From Akanthomyces muscarius (taxonomy: Eukaryota; Ascomycota; Sordariomycetes; Hypocreales; Cordycipitaceae), in assembly GCF_028009165.1 (NCBI RefSeq), contig NC_079245.1, positions 310,001 to 374,000 on the forward strand: a stretch of DNA of 64,000 nt, written 5' to 3'. Shown one piece after another: positions 1-16,219 of the stretch (position 1 is its first letter; every line of letters starts with the position of its first letter). Made by a program: the position numbers and the translations under genes. The notes beneath the pieces were generated by a model. The model saw only the letters and a program-made list of their open reading frames with translations. It did not search any database and had not been told where the DNA came from.

Positions 1-1444
1 CATCACTGCCCAGATGCACATCAACCTCCGCAATGGGTACTGCCCGCTTTCGGTGACCTGACTGTCGACTTCTACTAAGAATCAGGGTACGGACCCGGTT
101 CCCAGGGGCCTAGCCAGCATATCTGGCAGGGGAAGCGCGCGAGAGAAAGATGCGGGAACAAATGTGCAGAAAGAAGGCGAGTCGAGTTCTCTTTGTTTTC
201 TTCAGGCACGCTGCTCGGCCTCGACAAAGTCTCTGCAGGGGCCGTGACGTGACGCTGCCGTTGGCCTGCATGTCTCCGTCCTTGCCCATCTTTAGAAATG
301 CATCGAGCAGTTTCGACGTCGGTGCGATGCCTGCATTGTAGGGTCCGCGTTGATAGTGTCATCATGCCCAGCTGCGACTGCCGCCTCCGCCCTCTTGGTG
401 AGGCTCTCTGCTCAGATTGAGGGTGAATCTCATGCAGGTACACGCGATATGTAGTCTCACCATACTGTATCTGCTAAACCACGCCGCAAAGACTCCAGGC
501 TACCCTTCCGCCAAAGTGAACCAGTAGTCCGAAGCACAAGCTCAGACTACCGCTCTCCCACTACTTGGATATTCTGAGCTGGCCGTCTCCTCGAGTGGCC
601 GCGGGTCACGCGAAATAAGCAGGCACAAATACATTCAGCTAGCTACTAATCCGACGACAGCTCTGGTATAGCGTCCTGCAGTATTAAGCAAGTCTCCGTC
701 GTCGCCACCGACCGGGGCTCTCTTACAGACTGCGTTCTCGAACGGGGTAACCAGGCCGAGATCCGGTTGAGCCATGGCAAAAGAAATTAATGGCTGTCAT
801 TCAGTTGACCCGCAGAATTATTAATAGATATTAGTCTCTCACCAGCTTCACTCCTCTGCAAAGTGTCAGTTGCCACGGGCTGTAGCGGCACGCCTAATAA
901 AGCCATGGCTCGGACGGTCGGCGCGGCAAGCCGGTCTGGCCACCAACAAACTGACAAATTCGCTATCACCAACGGAAATTGCCTTTGAGCTATAAAAAAG
1001 AGCTCTTATTAACAAGGGCACGTTAATAATGAGCCCAGCTCAAAGCTTTTCCTGCACCCACGCCCTATCCCCGAGCGGACCCGTTCCGGTCCCTGGTCAA
1101 ACTGTATGACACGCCACCCTCGCGGAGCCGCCAGAGGATGGGGCCGAAGAAGGATCGGAGACCTCTCGGCGGTATGAATGATGGCACTATGGCAGTAGTG
1201 TGCGGAAAGAGACCGTGAATGGCACAGCTCGCTGTCAATTCGGAGCAAGTTGCTGTTTGACATCTGTGCGAATTGCATCAACCTGGGCGGAAAGCTGCTT
1301 GACAGCAGCACGACAGACATCTTCGACACGAACCCAGCCACGGCACTTTCATATTACGTACACTCAACCGAACAAGAAGCATAGATATCATGTCAATTTT
1401 TTTTTAAACTGGTATAACTATTTTGGCGTAAAATCATCATTACT
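1..1444. other. Spacer, nothing firm; possible gene end at left edge
   Basis: I see no supportable gene. One plus-strand frame is open from base 1 to a TAA at 76-78 and ends in GDLTVDFY, so the extreme left could be the 3' end of a gene starting outside the window. Another frame is also open over this stretch, so this is weak. The rest has only short ORFs on both strands. Confidence 0.3.
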
Positions 1445-4004
<2,560 letters not shown>

Positions 4005-6022
4005 GGAAGAGAAAAGAAGAGGGGAAAGTCGGGATGGGATGGGTGGCTTTTTGGGAAGAAATACTAGTCGAGGACGAGGAGGCATGGCGAGGCGAGGGAG
4101 GGGGGGAGGACGAGGAAGCTTGCAGGAAGCTTGGCCAGCGTGTGGCGGATGGGCGGGGCATTAAGGTAGGAGGACGGCACTCGGAGCACGACGCCGGCTT
4201 TGGACTGTTGACTGGCTTGCAGGCCTTTCCGGTGTGTTTTAGGTGTGTCTGCAGGCAAAAGGCCAGTAAAAGGACAAAGTTTCAGGGCTGTTAGTGGCTG
4301 TTACCGTACCTACCCCGCGCCAAACCGTGCTGCTCCCTACCTATGTGTGCCTGTGCCACCTCGGAAGAACCATGACGAATGCTCCGCCTCTGATTTGCTG
4401 GCGGGGTCTCTGGGTGCAAATAGCTGCCACCTTGTTGGCTGGCTGTAGCTGGTGGCCCGCTGGCTGTGCCCACACCTTGCCCAACGTGAATGTCCTTGGC
4501 CCTCCTCTCTACAGCAACGAGTCAAGCAAAGCTACCGATTTGATATCACCACTTTTCACGCCGTCTCCTAGTCTGTCCCGCGGGCACCGTGAATTCCTTC
4601 CATCTTGCCACCATCTTTTCATATTTCAAATTATCAATCACGGCCCCCCTCTCGGTCGACGGCCGGTGTTCCGCCTCCGTTGTCGGACACTGTTGCACAA
4701 GGTACATTGCCACCTCGTGCCGACTCATCGACAAACGGCATCCGCATCCCAACTTACCAGTACATATGCATACTGGTAGCGTCCCCCTCCCGTTCCTGTG
4801 GCTGGAGGGCCTTGAAGAATGAGGACCCCGAGACCCTGAACAGTCCCTGGAAATGGCCGCCACACGCTTTTTCCCACGCCTATTCCTCTTGTACTGCCCC
4901 GACGCCTGTCATCGCCATACATTTCTCGGGTTTAGGTCGGAGGCGGCCGTTTTGCCTCTCGTCACCGGTGTATACCGCTCCGTGGAGCCGATTCATTTTC
5001 CACCTGTGGGTAAGGCTTGCTCTGCAACCCGGCTGGCCACGCAATAGACGTGAATGGCTGATCGACCCACTCGTGTCACGGCGCCTTGCTATTCGATTCT
5101 ATGGCTAGGTCAGCTCTGATTCCTGCGATGGACAGACATGGACGGCTGGCTATGCGCAATACCGGATCGTCTAGTTGTCCCGCCTAACCGTCTGTCCCGC
5201 AAATCAGGAGCCGGCCAACTGATTTACTACTGCATGGTCAGCACCTGCTATATATGGCGCACTGCCTTGCCCGACTCTTTCTCGCCGTTGCAGAGTCCTG
5301 ACGCCGATCTAGTCTGGCTGTCACACCACTGCGACAAGTACACGGTCCATGAGCTACCCCTCTTTGCGGCCGTGACACAACAATGCTCAACTATTGCGCC
5401 AGCTTACTAGGCGCGCATGTCTTATTGCACCGCAATTAATCCCAATCCTACCTCGGAAGTCGCTGACTGTCGTCCATGAGACTTCGCCTCGATTCTTACT
5501 GGCCTGATGTCGATTCTTGAAGCCATCACGCCCCGGGAACCATGCTCGCCACTTGACCGACTGCGGGGTAATCTAGCGCCTGGCCTGCTTTGGGCTAGAC
5601 GCTGCGAATCGCGAGCAATGTCCGAGCATCCACGCAGACTGATCCTCGCTTCTTAAGAAAGATTGCCAACCCGAACGAGGCGGGGAGGTAAAAAAAAATT
5701 GTTGAGTCATTACTAGCATGGCATATTTCTGTTGCTTTTTTATCTCTTTGCAGACGAGCTCCGACGTTGTTTGCCTCTTCCGCTGTCGCAAGGAGCCGGC
5801 CATCGTTGTGCTCTGTAATACGTCGCCACGCCCATGTCGCCCGTGCCCCGATTGAGTCCTTCTCTCAAATAACCCATACAATCATCCCCGATCGAATACA
5901 GCCCCCGCCGGCAACCGATGCATATTGCGATGAGCTCGTAAAGTCATTCCAGATACGTTCGCCAGATCGGAAACGCGTAGTTGCGCTTCAACCGCAGGGC
6001 GGAATTCTGGTTCCGCGCCAGA
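4005..6022. other. Long spacer upstream of the catalase-peroxidase
   Basis: No gene recognised. About 4070-4130 is a purine-rich tract on the plus strand, which is a CT-rich leader for the minus-strand catalase-peroxidase gene. The plus-strand frame at 4294-4779 has no domain, start context or splice signals I could support. The stretch probably holds the promoter of that gene and the 3' flank of the hydrophobin gene. Confidence 0.4.
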
Positions 6023-6495
6023 TCAGACCTCGGAACAAAGAAGATCGACTCCCGCCTGGAGAAGAACAGACCGTTAGAACACATTGGTCGTTTAAAATTG
6101 TTTTGATTCGCTGGCGGGGCTTCAGAAAGCAACGTACTAGAGGAATTGTGCAGCAAGACGCTCCCTTGCCCTCCTTGGCGCAGTAGCCTTGAAACTCGAA
6201 CGTTGTCGAGACGTTGCCCTTCACTGCAGCTGTGTGGTTAGATCTAAATCCCAGGAATATCTCGAATTATCTCCCAAATGCTGACTGGGGGTGATGAAAT
6301 GAGCAACCTACTGGCCACGCAGCCAATACCAGCGAGACTGAATGCGTTGAGGTCGCAGCACTGCGCCTGAGAATACAGCAGCACGCCTCGACATAGCGGA
6401 TGCGCATCCGCTCGAGCCACGAGCTGTGCAGGCTCCAGTGGCGCTGCCATGACGCTCTCAATGGCCAATGCGACTATTGTCGCTGATAATCTCAT
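6023..6495 (-). CDS. Class II hydrophobin
   Basis: Small secreted amphipathic protein that self-assembles at air-water interfaces and coats aerial hyphae and spores. Three exons (6312-6495, 6138-6223, 6023-6055) encode 100 aa. Residues 1-18 are a signal peptide (MRLSATIVALAIESVMAA). The eight cysteines fall at 35, 46, 47, 59, 76, 85, 86 and 97, giving C-X10-CC-X11-C-X16-C-X8-CC-X10-C. This is the class II pattern, with the last Cys in a VDLLC motif. The X16 spacing decides the acceptor at 6224. The other nearby AG would add two residues. Two introns (88 and 82 nt) also suit class II genes. A TATA-like sequence lies about 75 bp upstream. No single continuous frame covers the gene, so a simple ORF scan misses it. 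Family assignment is firm from spacing. Expression and role are inferred. Confidence 0.85.
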
Positions 6496-6568
6496 CGTGT
6501 CGGCGCCGTATGAAACCGTGTTACTGTGCCAGGGTAAAACTATCGTCAAAGTGGTCGCGACGGCGTTA

Positions 6569-6574
6569 CATATA
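6569..6574 (-). promoter_or_regulatory. TATA-like element of the hydrophobin gene
   Basis: TATATG on the minus strand lies about 75 bp upstream of the hydrophobin ATG at 6495. Position fits a TATA box. The match is partial. Confidence 0.35.
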
Positions 6575-7790
6575 CACCGGTAAATTCGCCTTGTGCGCAA
6601 TCGATGACGGTGCTCTTTCTTCCCCAGGACCACGTCTCATTACTATGGCGCTACAGAAAGATTTATTCAGGCACGAGTCGCATGCCGTCCTGCCTCATTT
6701 GCACACGTAGAGACGGTCCACGGCGCCTCAGGAATGCAACACCTGGATGGAATGGTGGGGAGTCTTTGGCGCGAGCGCAGATTGGTACGCCTCTTGAACT
6801 ACCGCGACCTGATCGATCTGCACATGCGTCGCGTGCTCGTCTCAGACCAGCTACGCGGTACATTTAACACTCAAATCCTTTGTGGTTCCGGCAGGCGCCC
6901 TGGATGGGATACCGGTCACCAGTATTTGGTAACTCTATACACGAGGCTGCGCACACCCTCTTCAAGCAGTTCTGGCAAAAAAAAAAATCCATTGTCGAGT
7001 GCAATAGTCTATAGTACAATTTTGAGGAGCTATGCGCACCGATTTCCTGCTTGAGTGGCAATGTACGAAAGCGCCGAAGACCCAAACCTCTCCATAGCAT
7101 CAGCAAGCACCTATACTGGCTCCCTGATTCAAGCGGCCTTCCGGCCATGGTGTAATGCTGCAGAGGCAGCCTCGCCCTATTCGCCTGTCGCGAGAGCTTG
7201 TTCGGCCCCGCTCTCCTACTCCCGTATGAGAAGTTGAATCGCCCAGGTATGTCAAAATGAATGAGCTTATGCGAGGCTGAGTGGTGTCCGAGCGAGAGTC
7301 TGGCTCGTACCCTAGAGCCTCTTGTTGCATCAACACAAGGCACAGGACATATTGCGACATTGTACATCGACGCCGCTGTTTAGTAGGAGGAAACATCGAA
7401 ATTCTCACGGCCAAGGCTATTTTCCGCTGGTTTGTTGCTGCAGAGATACGGGATATCCTGAAACCGAATAACCTGCATATTTCTGCTTGTCTTTGGTCGA
7501 CCACGAGCCCATTTGAAGTCTGCGCGTTTCCCTCCAGCTAGTCCTTCAGTTTAAAATCGCGAATAACACGAGCCTCTTCCATTAAAAGATTCGTCATTTA
7601 ATAGTAGAAGCAAGGCCATAAGATAATATAATGTGCTGGGCTGGATTTTAGCCGGCATCGATGGATACAACTGGCTCCTGCTTGCAGATAGGAAGGAGGC
7701 GCTTAGTTGCTATTATTGTACTCGCTGGCTCTGTGCCATAACAAGAATATTATAGTGGAGTTTCTTCGGCATGTGAGTAAGAATTTGTCA

Positions 7791-7830
7791 TTTATATATG
7801 CTTATATATGCTCATATATGCTTATATATA
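7791..7830. repeat. 10-bp tandem repeat, about four copies
   Basis: Four consecutive, slightly diverged copies of a 10-base unit of the form CTTATATATG lie directly downstream of the subtilisin gene stop. It is a minor AT-rich microsatellite-like tract in the 3' flank. Confidence 0.6.
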
Positions 7831-7857
7831 CACTTCGTGTGTATGTATTCTCTCCGT

Positions 7858-9178
<1,321 letters not shown>

Positions 9179-10904
9179 ATTGTAGTTGGGTTGAATATAT
9201 AATTTAGAAGTTTAGAAAATGAAGGTCTTTTGGTAAAAGTCTCTAAAGAAGAGTGTAAAGTGAAGGTTGAGGTGAAGCTGTGGAATTTGATGATGAGAGA
9301 AGGCGAAGGAGCAGACTATTTATCCTTTTCGAGCCCTGGCTTGGACAAGCCATAGATGTTCGAACTCATGGTATAGGAGAATCACTTTACCATGAGGAAT
9401 GACTGATAGATGCTACATTCTGAATGGAGCGAGCAAAACCCCGTGCGACGCCAGCGCGAGTGATGCCGATCCGCTTGCCTCCTCCCACATACAGACCAAC
9501 TCTCGACGATCGGTTCTGCAAGTATAGGCGTCGGATGATAGCACGGATGAATAGTAAGCGGCTCTCCTTCAATCTTATTCTCTTACATGTGTGATGATCC
9601 CTTTTGGGCCATACTCCAACTTTGATCGCATGAGCAGCGCCGAATCTGACGCGCGAGCCAAGTAAACATCTGCAGCGGACGCCACATAATTTACCGGAAA
9701 CAACACTGCTTCATCAATCATCAGCACGGCGGCTAGATCTCACAACTTGCTGCGGTACTCGATAGTGCACCCATTACGACGGCAAAGACCTGAAAGTCCC
9801 GTCTACCCGGTGTGTTCAGCTGGCTGGTCCCCGTCTTGGGACCTTTTGGCGCTACGTTAGCTTGTTGGGTGACCGCCCGTCATCGCCATTTTAGGCAAGC
9901 CGCTACAGAGAGGATGGGCTCGAAATGAAGCACGCTCGCCGCTCATTGGGCCGACTTGGCCGTCAACAGTGTGCATGGATTCAGCCACTGTCAGGCGGGC
10001 GCCGCTGTCATTGAGTTAATCTAAGCGTCGATCTTAACTTTGTTGCTAGCTTGTGCCTCCCCCGCCCGGCTGCCCCTCGGACTGTATTCCATTTTAGGCA
10101 GCTTGTGATGCGCTGCTGAGCAAAAAGCCTCCACAGAATAACCTTATCTGGCTACTGCTACAAAAGGACAGATGAAAAGTTCCTTGTGGAGTTGGCACCG
10201 GATCAGGGACTCGTGGCCGGCTGTGCCTCCTCTGAATCGCGCGATTGGTCGGGTATCATGTGGGAATCGGCAGATGAGGTTTCACATTGAAAGGCCGAAA
10301 CAACTCCCCTCTCCCATTCAGGAAGGCGATAAAACAACGCGCTCTTCCGAACCGAAGGTGAGCGCGCAACAGAAATTGTGCTGGGAGATGCTGTAGTTGC
10401 GGCGTCGGTCGACAGTTTGAGCTGCCTGTATCACGCTTATTTGGTGGGCGTTAATATCTGAGCCATTATAGTATGCCGATCGTGTACGAACTTTTGGGCT
10501 GCATCCTTGGCGCCTCGGATACATGCTCAATTCGGGAGGAGCTTATCACCGTGGCATATTTTTAGAATTTTCGATGAAGATTAAGATAATCTTTTTGACA
10601 AACTTGGTCTTCCTTCCCGACTTCGAATACCATATGCCGCTCCTAACCATTTTTTAAGTTTCCTCCAAGTGTGACCAAGTATTGGCTAGTCTATCGGGAA
10701 CCTAATAGTGACGCCCTCGCTGAATCAGAGCTACCCTAACTTACCTGACTTGGTGGAGATACGATGCATCGTTTCAACCCAGGTCCGAAAGAAGGCTCTT
10801 GTTGCCGAGTGAAAACTGTTTAGAACCCCAAAATTTCATTATAGCTCTCATGAATCGTAGTACGGTGGTAAAAGTCACCGCGCATTCCATTCCAGGAACT
10901 GAAC
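9179..10904. other. Long spacer, no gene recognised
   Basis: Promoter and leader of the subtilisin gene occupy the left end, with an ATAAATAG element at about 9315-9323 on the minus strand, roughly 140 bp before its ATG. Beyond about 9.4 kb I see only short ORFs without domains. The spacer runs into the old-yellow-enzyme relic. Confidence 0.4.
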
Positions 10905-11557
<653 letters not shown>

Positions 11558-11706
11558 ACAAGACTCTGTGGGACATAACGATGATCGCTTCTGTGAAGAG
11601 ACAATTAGCGCTGGTCTAGCGAAGGCATGAATAAGACAGTAATGAATGAAGGAGTTACCTGCGACAAAATGTGTGCCATCGCGGCCATTGTGCATACTAT
11701 CAACTC

Positions 11707-13385
11707 TCAGGACACAGGGCCTTCCAATAAACTTGCGGCTGACCATTGGGCGCGCAGCTGCTCAGCTTCCTCTTCGAGCGGGATCCCGGTCTGCACCGAG
11801 ATAGCTCCAAGACATTCTAGTATGGTTTGTTGCTGTGCTGAATGCGTTATATCTCTTGCAATGTAGAGAAGAGAAGCAATAACGATGGGGTCCCACTGTT
11901 CAGTAAACTCGTTTGAAGTTGCGATGCCCGCAATGGCTCGCGCATGCCAGTTGGGCGAAGTCAAGTGCTGACGTCGGCCAGGGATATTAAGAAGCCGAGG
12001 CTTATGCTGCAGCAAAAGAAGCGCAGTCATGTGGTAAAAAGTCGCCGCCTGCACGACAATTGCACTAGAGTACAGATGTATCGGGAATGAAGCCAAGTTC
12101 ATTGGGTCAATCTGGCTCATCTCGATACTGCCAACGTCAACTAGCGACTGCATCTCTACAGGTCGCGTGTCGTACCATGCCTGGGTGCGCAACCAGAGAT
12201 TGTGCCAATCAAGAGGAGCTCCAGGCCTAGGGAATGTGTCTGGACTGCTGGGGCTGGTATGCGCCGCCTCTAGAGCAGTCGAATTGATCCGGAAGACGAA
12301 GTGAAGACATGATGTGAGATGGTACAGGGCCCAGTTGTACGCCGGGAGAAATACCGAGCCTCTTGCCGAGACAGGACGCTGTACCAAGTAAAAATCTCGG
12401 TCGGTCGCCGGTGGCCTAGAGGCCAGGATTGATGCTGCCAGGTCTGCGCTTCCTGTTAGATCCCATGTGCGACCGGGGAAGGACGCCAAAAGACAACATA
12501 CCCATACGAGATTCTTGATTTGTAAGGGTTTGCAGAGGCTCCCCCATATCATACATGGCGCGATTGATGTCGCCATTTTGAAACCGAAATCGTTTCCAAG
12601 CAACAGGCCCAGTGTAGAGTGTTTCTGCGAGGCTAGCGAGCGCGTCCGCAACAAATCTCATCTCCGGGGCTGCATTTGACAGCTGGGCCCGAGCATCATG
12701 CATGCGAGGACTGCTGAATCGATTCAGAAGCTGTGACGACGCCATTTCTGCAACGAGAGCTCTCACAGGCTCATGTACTTGGGCCATTTGCATCATGGCC
12801 ACGCCAAATTGGCTGTCAGGATCTCCGGCCTCCAACCACGGCGCGATGCGATAGCGAAATTGGCGTAGTAAAGCAATTTCGCGCTGAGAAGCTTCCGCTG
12901 ATTCAACGTCGAAGTAGGACCCCCAGGTTGAAGGAGCTACATGATGATGTGTCGTGGGCTGTGAGGCGGGCTGCCGCCAGCTAACGATGGAGCGCGTGAT
13001 ATTTGAAGGCTGTCCCAATGGCACGCTGCGAGCTTCCGCGTCGGGTAGCGGCTTGGTCGGAGAGCGTCGGCTGTCAACAAACTATGTAGGTAAGAAGCAT
13101 TAGCGCGTGCAGTGAGATCATGAGCGAGGCAGATCCTTCATACAGTAATTTCGGCGTATGTGCCAGATTGGGGATCTGGAGCGCTGGCGTACTTGCACGC
13201 TTTTTTTCTCGACTCGCAATTGGTACAATGCGGCTTTTTTTCATCACCTGAAGGGTCGTGATTAGCATACAAGCGACTCAAGGGCATTGGAAGCGGTTCG
13301 TACATTTCCGACGCCGTTGGCGGCACGCGACGCAGCCAGTCTTTACTCTGCGCTTCTCCACGGGCGTGTTGCGCGGCACTGGCAT
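11707..13385 (-). CDS. Zn(II)2Cys6 fungal transcription factor (503 aa)
   Basis: DNA-binding regulator. Exons are 13304-13385, 13144-13247, 12502-13081 and 11707-12452. The zinc cluster spans the first intron: Cys18, 21 and 28 (TGCVACRQRRRKC) in exon 1 and Cys35, 38 and 45 (PHCTNCESRKKAC) in exon 2. Spacing is C-X2-C-X6-C-X6-C-X2-C-X6-C with a basic stretch between. A long plus-in-frame reading through intron 1 hides the first half of the cluster in a different frame, so splicing is required. The rest is an alpha-helical regulatory domain typical of fungal regulators, with a segment LYSSAIVVQAATFYHMTALL near residue 400. It lies beside a sugar-type transporter and the OYE relic, so it may be a pathway-specific regulator. 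Target genes are unknown. Confidence 0.88.
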
Positions 13386-13913
13386 TGTCACGCTGGGCGA
13401 ACCCTTGCAGAGCGCCCATAATTAAACGAGGAATGAAAGAAAGGACAAAGTTAGCAACGGTCAACAGCCCGCCATGGCGATGTGTAGCATCGGTAGTGCT
13501 GCCGGGAAAGTTTTGTGATGGAGGTGAGTTCGAGCCGCCACCGCTGTTGCGCGACTCCACTGGAGAAGCCACCTAGGGGGCCGAAAAGTAGCTGGCCCGG
13601 CTGGGGCAACTCGCTCACTAGGAATATAAACAAAATGCAAAAACTTAAAAGAAAATTAGAAGCACAAGAGTGATCGAAAGATCCAAGGAGAACAGACCAG
13701 GTAGCGATTGTTTTCCGTCGTTCATCACATGCTACATTCGCAGAGGCCGGAGCGCTGAAGCCAATATAACTTGACGATTGTTCGTGGCTATTCTCAGAGT
13801 CAGTCATATTAGCGGTGATTGATTTCAAGAAAATAAACGATAATTTATGCTCGAGATATTTAGTTGCTACATTTAACATTAATGAGTTACTGTACACGCG
13901 CCAGCTGTTTTGA
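13386..13913. other. Spacer between regulator and transporter
   Basis: Upstream region of the 503-aa regulator and 3' flank of the MFS gene. A minus-strand frame beginning MASPVESRNSGGG runs through here but belongs to the promoter and intron 1 of the regulator. No separate gene supported. Confidence 0.45.
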
Positions 13914-15740
13914 TCAAGCATGCTCGACTACAGCTACGGAGCCAGACTTGTCGTGAACCATGCCCTCGTTTTCGAGCAGCGCTGTAAGACCAACTTCCTG
14001 CTGAGCCTCGAATAAGAGTTGAGCATCTCTAGCACCAGTGTGGCTCTTGAATACGCGATCCATCTCCTCCAGCGTCGCGTTCTTGGTCTCTGGAAGACAA
14101 AACCAAACCCACACAATACCAGCGGCCAGGAAGACGGCGAAGAAGATGTATGTGCCCCAGGCCCAGGCCTCCAACATAGGCGGTACGAAAAAGGCAATGG
14201 CGAAGTTGTTGAGCCAATTGCTGAAGGCGCCAATGGAGGTTCCCTTTGCTCGAATGGAGAGCGGAAAGATTTCGGAGACGAGAGTCCAAGAGACCGGGCC
14301 CCAAGTCGCACCAAAACCAGCAATGTATACCCAAATCAAGGCTGTAGAACAGTCAGCTTTCGAACACGAATCAGAGAATATATACAACACATACCGACAG
14401 CGGCCCAACCTGCGGCAGCGTGCGATGACCAGTCATGTCTGAATTTGGCCACGATGATGCCAACAATGACCATGGATATTCCCATGACTATGGACCCAGC
14501 GATCAACATTGGCTTTCTCCCAACTCTGTCAATAATAAACTGGAATATTGTTAGCTAATGAGTCACCCCACACTATCTCCACTCATGATAAAAAGGAACT
14601 CACCATCGCGGGGATCGTGCTGGCCATGAACACCACGCCAGTGACACCAGTTGCCAGTAGCGCATTTGTTCCTGAAGTCAGACCAAGACTTTGGAAGATA
14701 TTAGTGGCATAGTAAATGATGGCGTCAATTCCACTCCATTGTTGCCAAAACATTGTCAGAAAGCCGGTCGAGATGCGCATGAAGTTATCGCGAGTCCGAA
14801 AACAGTTGATGTACTGCGCAATCTGCTCCTTGAAGGCATTCTTCTGGCTCGCGTCGGCCATCTTGGGAAAGTCCCTCGCGAAGGCCTTCTTCTCAAATAC
14901 CGACTCCGCTTTAATTTCCAAGAATTCAACCTGAACCAGCCTGTCATCGATTGGCAACTTTCTCATCCACGCCAAGGTAGCCTTTGCTTCCTCGTCGCGT
15001 CCGACTTTGACCAACCACCGAGGAGAGTATGGCATGAACCAGACGCCAACAGCCAGAGCGACTGCAGGTATTCCCTGAATAATAGAAGGTAGCCTCCATG
15101 CCAGGTCTGACTGGGAGTCGCCGGTACCGCCGATGTAGTTGCTGCCGTAGCCGATCCAGAACGACAGCATGATGCCGAGAATTGTCGCAAATTGATAAAA
15201 AGATACGAGAAAGCCTCGCATCTCGGGAAGTGACAGCTCGGCATTGTATAAAGGTGCAACACCGCTGAAGAGCCCGACGCCGACACCGGTAAAGAAGCGA
15301 CCAGCATAGAGCAGAGCTGGCGCGCCGGCCTTTGCGCCGATGTAGAGGTAGCTGCCCAGGATCACCCACAGGCAAGCAATGAACATTGTGCGCTTTCTGG
15401 AAATGAGCTCGCTGAGAATACCAGCTGAAAGAGAGCCGAGGATACCTCCGAGCTGGAGCACGGAAGTCAACCAGCCTGTCGCGGAGGAAGAGTTGACAAC
15501 CGAAGGGAAATTGGACGTGAAGCGTGTCATGACAAGGGACTGGCCCAAGACACCTTGCTGATAGCCATACTCAAAGCCGCCGAGACTAACACGCAGGTCA
15601 GCGATGTGATGGTGACGGGAGACAACAATCGACAGAAACACTCACGAGGCAAAGAGCGCGATGAAAACGACCTTGGGATTCGAGCAAATAGACTGCCATA
15701 GCGTCTTCTTGCCTGCAAGGGCCCTGTGAGCGGACTCCAT
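13914..15740 (-). CDS. MFS sugar-type transporter (549 aa)
   Basis: Plasma-membrane transporter of the sugar porter family with about 12 membrane segments. Exons are 15646-15740, 14604-15585, 14395-14539 and 13914-14341, all GT-AG. Signatures in order: GGFEYGYQQGVLGQS in TM1, SELISRKRTMF after TM2, PYSPRWLVKVGRDEEA before the central loop, QQWSGIDAIIYYATN in TM7, DRVGRKPML between TM8 and TM9, and PETKNATLEEMD after TM12. These are the classical sugar-porter motifs. Length is normal (500-560). Substrate cannot be read from the sequence. Hexoses, quinate or related polyols are possible. It is divergent from the fungal_trans_2-like regulator at 16220, which could control it. The start at 15740 is set by the splice phase and a TATA box about 100 bp upstream. 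Confidence 0.92.
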
Positions 15741-16219
15741 AACTAGTGACTTCAAAAATAGAGGTCGGTTCTAGTGCTACTGTGTGTATTTGGTGTAGTA
15801 GTAGAGAAACGGTCCGATCATCAACGGTCCAGACACAGGGCTATATATATGCAAAACTCAAAACCCCCGGATTCCTCCATACCCCAGGTTTATTGCCGCC
15901 CCCAGAAATAACCCCAGTTCAGAAAACCTGAACCGCGCATGACTGGAAGAAAAATGCTGCAACAATTAATAGTTACGAGCCCAGACCAGTCGCGTTTAAG
16001 CGCCGCTAAGCCAAATTGGGGGTCCGTAGGCTACGGCTCCCCTTTCTGGAAGACGTGGCTTTTGCCCAGGCTTTTCATCCTGACTCGACCATTAATCTGC
16101 CGAAATGTGCGTGGGGAAGTGGTTCGTAACTGTCGCCAGCTCGAATGATTTACACCGGCCAGGAGCCCAAAAGGCATTGTTGGCACCAATGACGTTTATA
16201 CAACGCGAGCTGAGTTACA
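15741..16219. other. Divergent promoter between transporter and regulator
   Basis: 479 bp separate the two divergently transcribed genes. Only the TATA box of the transporter stands out. I looked here for a zinc-cluster exon belonging to the regulator at 16220 and found none. Confidence 0.5.
15842..15850 (-). promoter_or_regulatory. TATA box of the MFS transporter gene
   Basis: An uninterrupted alternating TA tract lies about 100 bp upstream of the transporter ATG in the divergent promoter shared with the regulator at 16220. Confidence 0.55.

Larger units (their letters stand above)
6496..7857. other. Spacer between hydrophobin and subtilisin genes
   Basis: No gene recognised on either strand. 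It holds the hydrophobin promoter at its left end and the 3' flank of the subtilisin gene at its right end. The right end is AT-rich with a short tandem repeat, listed separately. Confidence 0.4.

Noticed and set aside
9889..10104. A 12-base CCATTTTAGGCA sequence occurring twice about 200 bp apart
   Set aside because: Isolated, no flanking similarity and no element structure. Likely chance.
13138..13572. Minus-strand frame beginning MASPVESRNSGGG taken as the N-terminus of the 503-aa regulator
   Set aside because: It contains only half the zinc cluster. The spliced model from 13385 restores six cysteines and correct frame, so most of this frame is promoter and intron.
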